Source: Nereocystis luetkeana
Lineage: Eukaryota > Sar > Phaeophyceae > Laminariales > Laminariaceae
Reading direction: 5' to 3'
Assembly: GCA_031213475.1 (NCBI GenBank)
Contig: JARUPZ010000019.1
Span: forward strand, 1,263,001 to 1,327,000
DNA length: 64,000 bases
In this document: positions 1-34,800 of the stretch, piece after piece
Layout: every line of letters starts with the position of its first letter
How positions within the stretch are numbered: the first letter of the stretch is position 1
The notes under the pieces: model-generated
The model's input: only the letters and a program-made list of their open reading frames with translations
What the model was told of the DNA's origin: nothing
Database searches by the model: none
Translations under genes and position numbers: made by a program

Positions 1-1680
1 TTCGGCGCGCGGGGGGAGGGGGGGGGTTGTGGGTGGGGGGGGGGGGGCGGGTGTCGCGTTTCGAGCTATGATTCGATTGTGTTTGTGTTGGGTTTTTTTT
101 GGGGGGGGGGGTGTTCGGACCTGTGAGCCGGAGGCCATTACGGCCTCCTCCTCCCTCGTCCCCCGCTGTTCTTGGCTTGGTCTATCAAAAACTCTGATAT
201 TCCGCGACAGATAGTGCGTTGCCGCTCTGGGAGGCAGCGGGGGGGGGGGGGCGAGGCGAGGGCGGCGAAGGGGGCAGCCGCTCTGACGAGGAAGTAAAAA
301 TTGAACTGGTTTTTACCCGAGTGAGAAAAAAAAAGTATACCGTACGTACAAGTTAGTGACACTGTTGTCTTGTGTCAACAGCGGGGATAGTGCTGTAGGT
401 ACCAGGTATCATACAGATACTTCGTGGACCTACTCCTCGGTGCAGTTGTCGGCGTACGTACATGCATGAGGCGGGGGGGGGGGGGTGGATGGGATTGCTT
501 TATGGGATTCCTTAGACGACCAGGAGAGGACCAGCTGCAACATACTATATATAGATATGATATCCATCGTCAGCGGTGGGAAGTTACAGTAGTTTGTTTC
601 CCTTGTGTTGCCATCTGGTCTTTCGTTTGGGCCATTTTTTTCGCTTTTCTGTGTGCCCCCCACCCTACTACCTGCATGCACCCAGCTAACCTGCTAGGGG
701 AGTGGGGTGGCCTGGGAGCGGGGGGCGTTTGTTTTTCTTTCTGCGGCATATTTTTTTACTGGTGGTTGTAGTTATTGTGGTTATTTCGTTCAACCTCAGG
801 AGAAGACATATTTTTATATTTTTCTGCCATAGGTCGGAGCTGGTTTTGTGTTTCTTGTCTTGTCCGCACCATTTGCGTTCGGCGAGGGGGGGGGAGGGGG
901 GGGGGGGGGGTCAGCACGGTTGCGGGGGGGGAGAAGGAAGGTTTTAAAATATCACATTGCTGAACTCAACCAAAGCACTTGCTTCTTTTATTGGTCAAGA
1001 GATGTTTCTGGATACTCTTCTGAGAGTTTTCGCATCTCACTGGCGATGGCTGGCCTATGCATGGCCCCTCGCCGGACGATGTCAAACTGGCTTTGGGCTT
1101 CTCGCGTGTCGTTCCTCGCTTATGCCAGACAACGACCATTATGTATGTGTTCGATTTTCGGCTGCATGAATGACACCACGACGACATTACGTGTTTGGCC
1201 GCGATCGCTATTCGCTCTATACACACAGCAGTAGTGACAAACATTTTCGAACGTTTCCTTTTTGTCGTGTGTCGTTCCCGACGCGCGTCTATGAATGACA
1301 CCAGCAACTGTAGAGTTTTGACACAACATTTCGGATGTTTCCTCCTCGTCTCATATCGTTCCCGACACGCACGCGTTTTGATTAAACAAAATCCATCCAT
1401 CATTCTTGGCACAATTTGCGTTTGTTTGCTGGTAGATGAGACGCCTTTAGTTTAGCTGCGCAAAAAGAGGGTACACAGCCGGGAGAGGAGACCCGATATC
1501 GCCACCGCCGCCCCGCCCTCGCCCCCTTCCTCCCCCAACAAGCAGCCTGCCTGCACCGCACGCAGCAAGCAGCGTTTTGCGTGCACATGCACACGGTGCG
1601 CACGGTAAGTCGACACGAGCACCTCACCTCTCTACTCACACACAAGGTCCTCGCTCTGTTGATAGATACCTGGTACACTA

Positions 1681-1910
1681 TTACCGGGGACCATAGTAAA
1701 TAGGACCAAATATTGTTATTACGGGGGGCCATAGTTAACAGGACCAAATATTGTTAGTAAAAATGGTTAAACTTATAGGTTTTTATGAATACCATAGGTC
1801 CTGTTAACTATGGTCCCCCGTATTAGTAAAAATAGCGAAATACCTTGGTATATACCCTGGTAGATTTTTGTATGGGCCGTAGGTTCTATTTAATATGGTC
1901 CCCCGTGATA
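1681..1910 (+). mobile_element. Family A MITE (outer copy), interrupted by a second copy
   Basis: Family A consensus: about 108 bp, TA-flanked, ends TTACGGGGGACCATAG / CTATGGTCCCCCGTAA, near-palindromic arms with a constant asymmetric centre (GTTAGTAAAAATGG, then AGGTTTTTATGTGTACC). Three arm variants occur: AGTTAACAGGACC, AGTAAATAGGACC and AGTTAATAGGACC. This copy (AGTAAATAGGACC arms) is split by the copy at 1719-1822. Confidence 0.9.
1719..1822 (+). mobile_element. Family A MITE nested in another family A MITE
   Basis: AGTTAACAGGACC variant inserted at the GTTAGT centre of the outer copy; TTA is present on both sides of the insertion. It shows that this variant moved after the AGTAAATAGGACC variant. 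Confidence 0.9.
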
Positions 1911-2399
1911 TTAGGATTAGTACCATTGTTTCATCTGTTTCGTCTACCAGTTTTTACGGTATGGGATGCTACGCCATGCCTCTTCCTTCACCCGGCCGCC
2001 CCACCCTCTAGCCTGAATGTCATCCTGTTGCCTGAATTATCATCACCCACACACTGGAACACCGCCGACGAATGAATAGCAATATACCAGGTATGAATCT
2101 GCCTGTGTACGTTCCTACTGCTGCGCTGCTGAGTGTACGTATGACACACACAAATGGATAGCAAACTACGCCACCCGTCAAAACGTACCACGTACACACA
2201 AACTATACAACATACATCCGTCGCCTGTGAAAAAAAAACACAAAAACACAAACACCGTGCTGTACGTATAGCTATAATAGCTGACCGCAGGAAAACGAAA
2301 AACGCTTCGAACCCGGTATGGACCGGTAAACAATCTTTTGTTTTCATTTATTTGTTGCTGTCATAGCTACGCCAAATACGAAGTGGGCCGCAAATAGTG

Positions 2400-2960
2400 C
2401 TCTTCCTTTTGTTCCACGCACCAGTCGTCTGTCCCACATTCCACACGCACACATTAGTGGTCTGTTCGACACATCGCCAGTGGTCTGCCCCACACAAACC
2501 AGTCTGTGCAAACACATCAAGAGTGGTCTGTTGCACACGTCATCAGCGGTTTGCTGCACACATCCAGCGGCCCGTGCGAAACATCGTCAGCAGTCTGTCC
2601 GCACATGTACTACGCGTGGTCTGCCCCGCACAACAGCAGTCCTCTGCTCCTTCCTTCAACACGCGAAATCAATCAAGCTGATGGTCTGTCTGTTCCACAG
2701 GTTCAGTGGTCTGTCTGTTCACACGCACACACACACATCAGTCGCCTGTCCTGTCCCACATAAAATATCATCAGCGTTCCGTCCCACCCACCCGCCATCA
2801 TCCATCAAGTGGCCTGTTCCACTTCATCTCGAGTGGCCTGTTCCACACGCGATGTAAGCAGCCCGCGCCACACCACACAAGAACGGTCTCTTCCGCACAC
2901 GAGTGGTCTGTTCCGCGCGTGACGAGTGGTGGTCTGTTCCGCACGTGATGAGTGGTCTGG
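2400..2960. repeat. Degenerate minisatellite
   Basis: About 24-bp units around AGTGGTCTGTTCCACACATC, more than 20 imperfect copies, ending 38 bp before the ligA stop codon on its 3' side. Confidence 0.8.
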
Positions 2961-2999
2961 TTCTATGCATCGAAAGTGGTCTGGTTGTTGTCTGTCTGT

Positions 3000-24368
<21,369 letters not shown>

Positions 24369-24424
24369 GACGGTGACGGTCGAGGAGGGCGTCGTCTTGT
24401 ATCGTATTCGGGTCCTGCGGGGTG

Positions 24425-24600
24425 ATGGCGACGTGTGACGTGATATGTGACGTGTGACGTGTCATATTTGACGTGTCATGTGTGACGTTGGACGTTTGGC
24501 GTGTGATGCTTGACGTATGACGTGTCATGTTTGACGTGTCATGTGGGGTGGTTGACTTGTGACGTGTCATATAAGATTTGTTAAGACATGTGGCGCTTGA
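24425..24600. repeat. GACGTGTCAT minisatellite
   Basis: About 15 imperfect units of TGACGTGTGACGTGTCAT starting about 60 bp upstream of the ligA start codon, so in its probable 5' UTR or promoter. Confidence 0.8.
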
Positions 24601-26174
24601 CGCTCGACGTGTGAAGTGTGCTAGGGCGGAAAAGGCATGACGGGGACAGGGGGGGCAAGATGCTAACGTAAGCGGAAATGGTTCAATAGTGATCTGTGGC
24701 GTTGGCTGTGGCTTTGGTTGATGAGGGCTGCGGGGGGGGGGGGGGTGTTGAGGACTGCTGCTGCTGCTGCTTCTGCTACTCCTGCCGCTGCTTTTGTTTC
24801 TAGGCTATAGCTCAATTGATCGAATGTTTGCCAACGTGTGATGGTGTGGTGGTTACGATATGCTACAGCAGCAACATCAGCTGCTGCACAACCACCACCA
24901 CCACCGCCGCCGCCACCGCCAACACAGTACTACCACCACCGCTACCACCACCGACACTACCACCACCACCACCACCAACATCACCACCAACACCACCACC
25001 ACCACCACCACGACTATTAATACCACCGCTACCACGACCACGACCACCACCACTACCACCATCACCACCGCACCACCGTTACCACCACCGCCGCCGCCAA
25101 CAGGTTCCCTATATCCAGGAGACGACGACTATTGCAAATGCTGTCGTACTCGTGTTATATCATCCGTCGCGTGCAGCAGGCTATCAGCTACCAGGTACCT
25201 GGTATGTATATACCTCGCTGCCACATGAACCCGCCGACTGCTGTACTCGAGTTTAAGCTGATGCAGTTGCGCGCTAGTACCACGTCAGGATGAACAAAAT
25301 CCCCTCACTATATACCATGAATACCCCTGTGCAGAGCGCGGTACAACTGCCGCTGTGCATCGTACTCGTAGTGCTCCCAAAACAAGAGAACGTACCTGGG
25401 GTACCACGGCACGGAGTATGGTACAAGCAATCGGCTACCGAAGGCCGCATAATCCGACCGCATCCAATTCAAACTACAAGGAAGGCTCTCTATCCCTGAT
25501 CCCTTACCTCTCTCCCAGCATCCTCGGCGTCAAATACGCCTTCTTCATGCTTATGCCGGCAGGGCGTAGTGCACAGTTAAGAAAGGCCTCAACCAAAAGG
25601 AGGAACAGAGGGCGCATTGGCCCTGTCTGCTGTGATGATGCTGCTGTGGTGTTGCTTAGAGCTGGGCAAGGGTTTCAGCTCGATACAGTGTGGATTACGC
25701 AAGAGGGTGCGTCGATAATTGAACAGGAACATAAAAAATTCAAACCGTTTAATCTTTTCTCGTTTCTGCGCCTCTGCCACGTACGTCCTGCGAACACAGG
25801 CATCATACGAGGCTCCGCATGTCGCATGCCCCCCCACTTCTGCAGCGGCATAGTGGTGGGCGGGAGTACGCATACTGCCAGATCCTCTCCCGCTGCGACC
25901 GTCTTGTGGGCATGACAGCACGATAATACCTGGCACATGGATATACATGATTTTCATGCATGCGTGGTCGTTGTCGATGGCGTTTTTCAGTTATTGAGAC
26001 AAACGTCTCAAAATGGGAAATCGATACGTGACCGAGAACTGATGCTCGTACCGCCGGGTATTTATCTGATACGAGTACTGGTAGCCGATATTGCGACGCA
26101 GATTACGTCATTCACCACACGAAGCAACGCGGGCTTCTATCTGCTATAAAATGCATTTGTATAATAGTAGGAAG

Positions 26175-26378
26175 TTAACCCTTTTAGGACCGCAGTCCCG
26201 TTTCGGGGACAAACTATTACGGGGGGCCATAGTTAATAGGACCAAATATTGTCAATAGAAATGGTTAAATATATAGTTTTTTATGTTTACGACAGGTCCT
26301 ATTAACTATGGTCCCCCGTAATAGTTAGAATTTGATTAGTTTTGTCCCCAAACGGGACTGCGGTCCTAAAGGGGTTAA
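26175..26378. mobile_element. Family B MITE split by a family A MITE
   Basis: Perfect TTAA at both ends (26175-26178, 26375-26378). Without the inserted 108 bp it is the usual length. Confidence 0.92.
26215..26323 (+). mobile_element. Family A MITE nested in a family B MITE
   Basis: AGTTAATAGGACC variant inserted into the loop of the TTAA element at 26175-26378, with TA on both sides (CAAACTA ... TAGTTAG). Confidence 0.92.
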
Positions 26379-28872
26379 TTACGTAGCAAAATCAAGCAGC
26401 TCCGCGTCGATGTATATAATGTACGTTCAAAGGCACTAATTTTGGGATTTTTCTGTACATATACGCAAAAAAAAAGGCTCACAATAAATCCAAGCCGACG
26501 GTTTGTTCCCTGACGCACTGACTACTGCTTGCGCAAAGGTTTTTTAGAAAACATGGTATGCACGTGGTTGGTGTATTGACATCCCGTACACAGCGGGTAC
26601 GTACGCATCATCATGGTGGGCGCCATTTCCGCTGGTTGAGAGCGATTGAGCCATTCTTCGATCCCAACGATGTGAGTCGAAGCTCATCCACATGTTAAAA
26701 AACATGAATGTTCTCACACCTACGACAACTCGACGAGCGAACGTGTTGATCGTTAATCCCATTCCAAGACCAAGAAGAAGAGAAAAGTAGCCGATCTTTC
26801 AGAAATATACAGCAAGCAGCAAATAATACTACAGCCGGTCCGAGACGTTGTTGTACACCCGCATGAAACTGCATCTTCATCATGAGTAAACCTCGCTCCG
26901 CGCCACGGGAAAAATGACTGCGCGAGCGTCCGGCCGTGTTTTCCATACTGCGCATACTCCTATGTATATACAGTAGTAGCTGCTCTCAATTTCTCCCCCG
27001 TTCGGTATTATGGAGGCATGTCATCCGTGCAGATGTGATGTGGAAAACAACCCTCCATAAGGGAGGCAGAGCTACCATTTTTCTCCCTTCCCCTCCTCCC
27101 CCGCCCTTCTCGAGTTCAAACCACGAGGCAAAAACGCCAACCAAAATCGAAAACCAAGTATCCTCCAGCGCTCGGATTTACAACGTGATCTAACTTAACC
27201 TAGCTCAACACTAGCGTACGTCTGTGTGCACGAGAGCGCGTGGGTTGACAAGTTGATAACGCTCACGCCACGCCGGATCCCCGTTCAAACCGGTTTACAG
27301 ATTCGACTATTACTTGTACGGACAAGCCACGATTCCCACTCCAAGCAACGCGCGGTGTATACAGCAAGCAGCAACGGTCATCGCCGCCGCCGCCGAGCAA
27401 CCCGCTTGGTAAAAAAGGAAGACCTGCCTACCAAAACATCACAATAAAACAGCAGGGTTCCAAAATAAAAAGATTGGTATGCAGGTTGGCACCTCGTCGC
27501 CTCGACGAGCAGCGAAAAACACACACTCGGCACAAAAACGCCCCTTGTCCCCCTCGAAACCCAGGCCACCAATATAATTGCAAACAAACATGATACCCCC
27601 CCCCCATACACACGCACCCCTACCCCTGCCCCCTTCGGGCTATCAGGCAATCAAGTCTAAATTCGTGCCTCCCGCTTGACGCGTAGCAGCAGTGATCTGC
27701 TCACACTGCACAAAGTCAGGTTATCGGGTTCGAATTGCTCTGCTGTGCCAAGCATGGGGACAAGAGCGGGTCAGCGTCGCACACACGCCCTATCTTGCCT
27801 TCGCCATCAAAACACCTTCTGCATCCAGCTCAATGACCCAATGACCCTCACAGGAGGCAAGGAGATAGGGGTGTAGGGAGGGTCGCCGAGCGCGGCAGAC
27901 AGTCGACGCGCAACGACCCTACTATTGCATCCAGCCAGCCGAGCAGGTCTAGATCGATCGAGCACGGGGCCGGGTGTAGATCAGAAGCATCCTCCTCCCT
28001 CGCACCGTCTTACTTCGCGCGCGGCGCGGGGCGGCGCGACACCAAAACAAAAAACAAAAAGACACACACACGCCCCCCCAGTCTGCCCAATGAAACCCCT
28101 GTACTACTATCAACAGTGTTACTACTCAAAGTATTGCTATTAATAATGGCGCCACAGTACCGCAAAAAAAGTGTACACGCCGCGACAGTTTTCACTCTCG
28201 CGAGACAAAAGTTGTCGAACGAAGGCATGTAAAGACAGCAGCAGTAGCTAACGGACGGTAATTTCCCATCATGAAAAAAACGCGAGGGCCGTGAGGGACG
28301 CTTGCTATATACCTGACGCTACTACCGGCAGGTGGGCTATGTGTGGAATGCGTCGCCCATGCGCCCTCGGGCGGCGGTTGAATTGTGACGGACCGGCGGT
28401 GGGGAGCTTTGCGCTCGATCAACCCTAACCCTAAGTGGAACAAGGCTTGAATAGGTACGACGATATATACCTATCGTACCTGGTACGTCAGAGGCAAGAA
28501 GCAAAACCCCCAACCGCATTGGACCGCACAGCACCGCACCGCACTGCACTACACCACGCACAACCGTGCAGCCTAGGCGAGCGTGATCAGCACCTACAAA
28601 AAAAAAAGACAGCACACGGTCTAAAGCCGACGAAACGAAAAAATAAAAAAAATAAAAATAAAAATCGGACCATAACCAGGCCAACACGACAGACGAGCGA
28701 AGCCATGCTCCTCGACATGTTGTGGAGCGGTAAAATGAAACCGACAAAAAAGCGGCGAAATCTCGAGTTTTCATGAAACCGCCGAAACCGCCGCGAACTG
28801 AAACCGACCCAAAACAGCGGAATCTCGAGGTACGCATGAAAAACCATCGCGGAGTGTAGCGAAGCCGCCAAA

Positions 28873-31800
28873 TCACATCGCCATCCCCTCGCTGTCGTCG
28901 GTGTCTGGATCGTCGTCCTTGTACGCTTGAGTCGCCTCATCATCCTCAACCTTGTTAAGCACCTAAAACACAAAAAAAACACCGCGTCACGTAAGTAGAT
29001 GGCACGCGGGTGGGGAGGGGGGGGGGGAGGCGAGGATGTGTAAGGGTGGGGTGTAGGTGGGGGTCGAGGGGGAGGTCGGGGGGGGGGGGGGGGGGGGGTT
29101 GCTTGCTTTAATGTAAGTCATTCGACCATTGACCACGCATCCCTTTCGAGGCGGAGCACCGTTCCCTACCGGGGGTGGGTGTTACTAATATAATGCGCTA
29201 GTCTTACGATTTATGACCATAGACCCTCGCATACCTACAATGCCGGGACGGAGCACGTCGGGCTTCACCGACCAGACAGAGATTGCTGGCACCAAGCGCG
29301 AAGCGCCGTGAGATATTCAGCGAGTTGCATGAATGGTGAGCTGCATCCTACTAAGAACCGCTTGTGAGGCGGACTTGCGCATGGATGACAGCTTCATTGA
29401 GTTAATTCATTTTCCGGTGTGGCCACTTGTAGAGACAGCAAAGGGGGTGCTGCGGACCTGCCTCGTGGGTGCCTTACCATTTTATTTTATTTTTTGCTCA
29501 TCCCATTCATTATCTTCGCCCATCTTCTTCTCTCTCTCCTTCCAACTCGTAACTCAGATCCGGGGTCTCATAGCAGGCTCTTCTCCCCCCTTCCCGCTAC
29601 GGTACGTGCCTTCATTTTTATCGCGAGAAATATTTCAGCCTTTTCTTCCCTCGTCGACTCGCATCGAATTGTGCCTACCCACGCTGCAAGGCGCTCTCAA
29701 CAATTGAATCCTTTTTTATTTTTATTTTGCAAATAAAGTCGAAAGTCCGACCCACCTGGGGTTCGAACCCAGGACTCAAACACAAGTAGAATTCGAGGTT
29801 AACCACTTGAACCACCGGGGCGACCGGCTGTACATACACACTACCAGGTACCCTGGTACGTGATACGATCGTTCCCATTGTGCGGAGTAAAGGTTTTCCC
29901 CCCCGCACAAATGTTCTAAATAGATCACCAGAAGTGACCGACCGACAAAAAACAAACCGGTGCCTGGTTGTCTAGGTCACGTAGTGACCGGCATGTTTTA
30001 CAACAGTGTCGTTGCCAACCGACGCCAACCCAACCTATATATATATATAACACATGGGGGGGGGTAGGCAGGGTCAGGGCTGTCGAGCACACGAGTAGTG
30101 GAACGTCTGACAGGGGGCAGAGGGCAATCAAAACACAGCGGAAACGTACGTAACGGAAACATGGTGCAATCGTAACGGATATCAGGTACGTTGTAAAATA
30201 TTACAGTTGCGCCATGCAGCATTTTTGCCCCAAGGTTATGCTACCGGTGCCGTACGGTGCCTCGATTTTCATCCAGGGCTACTGTCAAGCGAGCGAAATA
30301 CAGACTACCGCATGCAAAAAAAAAAAAACGTACTCGCACCCGGCATCTAGTTCTAGGACGAACGCCTCCTACCGATAAAAAAGCTCAATCGTCTCAACGG
30401 AGAACCTTACTCTTCTCATTCGAACGCAGTCGCCAGGCAGCGCACGCAGCATTGGACTTGAACATTCAACAGTAGTCAACCGACCCTTGGCCCCGACATC
30501 GATTTCGACCACCAAACAGCGCGCGACTACAGAAGCCTTACCACGAAATAGATTCGCCGTTGCATTCACGTCAACGGATTTGTCAACGGATTTGTCCGGA
30601 TGACTGCCGCGATACGCGTATTCTTCGGGTACGCCCAGGGGTCAACTTACCCCCTCCGTCCCTCCCTCGGAAAAAAATGCTTCTATGGTCATGCGACTAC
30701 GCCGTGCATGATAATGAGTACACCCCCCCACCCCCCCCCCCCCCCGCGCACAGAGAGCAATAGAGAGTAGAACTCACATACTCGTAGTGGGATAAGGCTA
30801 AAAGTACAATGGGGAACGGGGCGTGCAAGAGGAGTAAATGAGAAAAAATAGACGAACGTGACACGGAGGGGTTTGGTACACTAGATAGCAGCGAGAAAGC
30901 GATCGCTACCCTATTACGGGGGACCCTAGTTAACAGGACCTATGGTGTACATAAAAACCTATATATTCAAGCATTTTTACTACAATATTTGGTCCTGTTA
31001 ACTATGGCCCCCCGTAGTAGGAGATAGATGGTGGCCACATGCGGCGAAACGGGAAGGGGGCAAGATTACCATAATGTTTCTATCACGGGGGGCCATAGTT
31101 AACAGGACCAAATATTGTTAGTAAACATGGTTAAACATATAGGTTTTTATGTATACCATAGGTCCTGTTAACTATGGTCCCCCGTAATACGTAATGTATT
31201 GAAACAACGGAATGAGCGCCCAACTGTTGGAAATGCCTCTATTATTAAGAGTAGAAACGGTGCTCCGTCTCGAAAGAGATGCATGGTCCATGGCCCAAGG
31301 ACAAAGGCAGCCAACAAACGAGAACGCCCCCCCCCCCCCCGGTGCCCTCTGGAAGTGGCCACGCCAGAAAAACAAGGATTCGACCCCCCCCCCCCCGAAT
31401 ATTAAATTTAGTTGGGTTGAGAGTCAGATCATTTGGTGCGGGGTCGAAAACTTTTACTTCGCACAAGGGGAATGATCGTATCACGTACCTGTGGTAGTGT
31501 TTATGGTAAGGCACCCACGAGGCAGGTACATACTGTAGTACCCCCACTGCCGTTTCTGGAAGTGGCCACACCGGAAAGTAAATGAACTCATTGAAGCTAC
31601 CGTCCTTATGCATGCCCGCCGCTCAAGCGGTTCTTAGCTAGGATGCAGCTCATCCTTCACGCGACTCGCCGAACACCTCACGTTTCGAATCGCGCTTGGT
31701 GCAAGCAATGTCTGTCTGGTCGGTGAAAACCCGACGTGCTCCGTCCCGGCGTAGTACTAGTAGGTATGCGGGGGTCTATGATCACACGACTACGGCCATG

Positions 31801-34800
31801 CATGACACGAGTAACACCCACCCCCCGTGCTCCGTCTTGGCATTGTAGGGATGCGAGGGTCTATGGTCATGCTACGACGGCCATGCATGACACGAGTACA
31901 TCCCCGACCCCCGATATTCGCGCCAGTCGCCCACACGCTGATACGGAACGCGCAGAGGACCAAGTGAACCGCCGGTTCGACCGTTCAGACAGATAATCGG
32001 ACTCTCCGAGATGGGTTTTAGTGTTCTGGAGAGAGTGCTGAGCAGATTTTAGATGGCAGGGCAATGTCGTCTACCGTTGCTGCTGCTACTGCTACCACTG
32101 CTGTTGCTACTGTTACTGCTGCTACTATTACTGCTACTGCTACTGCTACTGCTACTGCTGCTGCTACTACTACTACTACTACTACTGCTGCTTCTGCTAC
32201 TGTGGCTACTTCTACGTTTGCTGCAACACTAACCCTTTTGGCGAGTGTAGCGACAAACTTCCTCTTGAGGTCCAGGCCAGTCACGAGGGAGGGGTCCCGA
32301 CAAGCGTCTTGGTACCGCTTCTCGTTGACGAGCCGATCATCCACGTACTCGCAGTTGTTAAGCAAAATATTGATTAATCTGTCCGAAAAAAAAAAAAACG
32401 GAGGACGGAACGAAAAACGCCAAGAGTGCAAAAAGAAGAGGTCAAAAACAACCAAAAAAGGCATACCAAACGACCAGCACAATCAACTCATCAAAAAAAC
32501 AATCCTCGAAGTCCAAGTGAATTATTTATTCCGCCCCCTTTATCATCACGCTATTAACTCTCTCAACACATTTCCCGTTTCGTACCGAGTTCAGAGTCCA
32601 AGGAGGGGAAACAACACCGGTCAGACTGGTACACAAAACTTTACACCAGGCACGTAAGACAAATCCGGCACTGCTTTCTTCCCACGGTAGGTGTGTGCAG
32701 TAGGTGTGCTGTGCGGGTTCATGCTACAGCAGGTTAGGTATCCCGCTTGGTTTTAATACGACAGCAGTAGGTACCCCGCACTGCTGTGCTGAAGAAAACG
32801 TAGGAGCGTACCCACTCTACACAAGGCCCGTGTTTCTGTGATAATATGAATACACAAAAAAGCACAACCAACTCCGCGCATCGGGCGGCATTGACGCAAA
32901 AAGAAAGAGAAAAAAAAAGAGAGCACGCTGTCCGCCTGTCTACTTACTGTACGCACGCTGAACAAGTACGAAGCATGGATTGTGGAAATCAAACAAACGA
33001 ACAAACAAACAAAAGGAAACGAAAAAAAAAAAAAAAAAAAAATCCTTCCCCTCGCCACGTATATGCAGGCGCATGCTATATATATATATATACATACCTG
33101 GTACGTAGAAAACCTCAACTCACTTGTGCAGGCGGCCGCCTCTGGCAACTCGCTTGTTCGGAATGCGGCACTCCTCTGCACGACACCAGGCCATGGTAAC
33201 GTTCACATCTTTCTTACTCCACATGTCGTACTCGAACTGCCCCCGACAAGAAAATTGAAGAACGAAAAATAATCCATCAAAAACAAGAGAGGCGCGGCGG
33301 GGTCACCCCGTTGAAATTCGAAAGGAATTGTGCCGCCAGCGCAACGGTGGAATGCAGAAAAGGGGGACGGGGGCGGGGGGGGGGGAATATTAACCGGTCT
33401 AACACAGCTGGAACGGGGGCGGGGGATGGATACGGGGGGAGCTGGCTGGGACACAACGTAAGCATGGAAAACAAACACGGTATTTGGCCGGGCGGGGGGG
33501 GGGGGGGGGGGGGGTCGAGTGCGCGCGCGCGCTTAACTCATACAGGACCGCATTCCCGAGTAGAGGACAAAAATAACATGGAGTTAGAGTCGATTAGAGT
33601 CGACATATGCATATGTACAGTAGTGCGTGCGGCACTACAGTAGAGTGATCAAGCTTCGGGGGCCGTGGGGGGCTGACATTGCCGCTACATACCAGGTATT
33701 TTGTCACGTGCCGTGGCGTGAACCGAAACACAACGAGCGCCGAAAACGACACCCGTCACACCCTCACGCGCGACGGTCCCCATTCCGCGCGGCAATACTC
33801 TTCGATTTCGGCTTTTTCTGTCACTGCAGCTGCTGCTGTTTGTATACCAGAAACCCTGCTGTACATACAAACCACGGCGAAAGGACCCTTCACTAAATCC
33901 AAGTAAACGGGTCCCAAGAAAGCTACAGTTAGTATATTATTAATAGTCGTGCGGTTATGAAGGCGTTATAACCCTTTTAGAACTCCAGTCCCATTTTGGG
34001 GACACACGAGTCAAATTCCAAGTAGTTTGCCTCGAATTGTCCCCAAAAGAGACTGCAGCCCTAAACGGGTTAATGGGACTGCACTTCGGTTTAGGGGACG
34101 AATTACTCGGAGTTAAAGATACAATATATATCAGGTATATTATGATATATACAAGGCGCTTCGCTCCGCGGGCGGTCTACGCCGCCCGCTACGCTCGCTC
34201 AGGAAGGAAAAAAGTACATCAAATTATGCGAAGCGAACAGAGGTCCACGATTGAATTTAGTTTTTTTAAAGGATCGTAATTGCAAACCGGCGACTTGATA
34301 ATGCCAAGAGTCCCGCCGCCATGCTTCACAAAAAAACAGCTCCGACGTCAGCTTGGATGCCACATATACGCTTCGCGTCGCGGCTGCCGTACGTAAGTAC
34401 ATACACCCCAGGTAGGGTACTACTGTCTGTACTTATTTTCTTCTTTCGATATGCTCTACCTGGTATGTCTGTACTGTACGTACGAAGAGAGCGAAAGCAC
34501 AGCACGGAACAGCAGCAAAAACAATGAAAATGAAACCGAAAAATCGGTAAGGAAAAAAATCCCCGTCCCCTCTCTTGTAATATTTTTCTGCCTGATTGGA
34601 ACACCTTACACCCGGTCGAAAAGAAGAAACGAAAAAATCGCACAAAAGAGCTTCTCTCTCAGCCTCGTACGCCGCCCGCCCCTCTCGCGACTACCTCGCT
34701 ACCGATTCGGTCCGGGTAAAGCTTTTATCACTCCCTGCCACAATCAGCCCCGTCGCCCGCCCCGCGTGAAGCCCGGTGCTCACCGTGGCCGTCGTTCGCC

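Larger units (their letters stand above)
1..2999. other. Gene-free stretch left of ligA
   Basis: G-run-rich sequence (1-960), nested family A MITEs, two TACCWGGTA motifs (400, 1667), a third at 2085, and the 24-bp minisatellite. No supported gene. Confidence 0.5.
24369..28872. other. Gene-free stretch upstream of ligA
   Basis: Holds the GACGTG minisatellite, a CCA/ACC microsatellite (24885-25085), one nested family A/B MITE pair (26175-26378) and several TACCWGGTA motifs. The frames at 25355-25915 show no clear family. I see no gene here. Confidence 0.5.

Noticed and set aside
1-960. Short frames in G-rich left end
   Set aside because: All consist of Gly/Cys/Trp runs from homopolymers.
29760-29826. 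Possible tRNA gene on the minus strand
   Set aside because: Same head recurs at 39530, 46412 with a shared body and A-rich tail, so it is a SINE.
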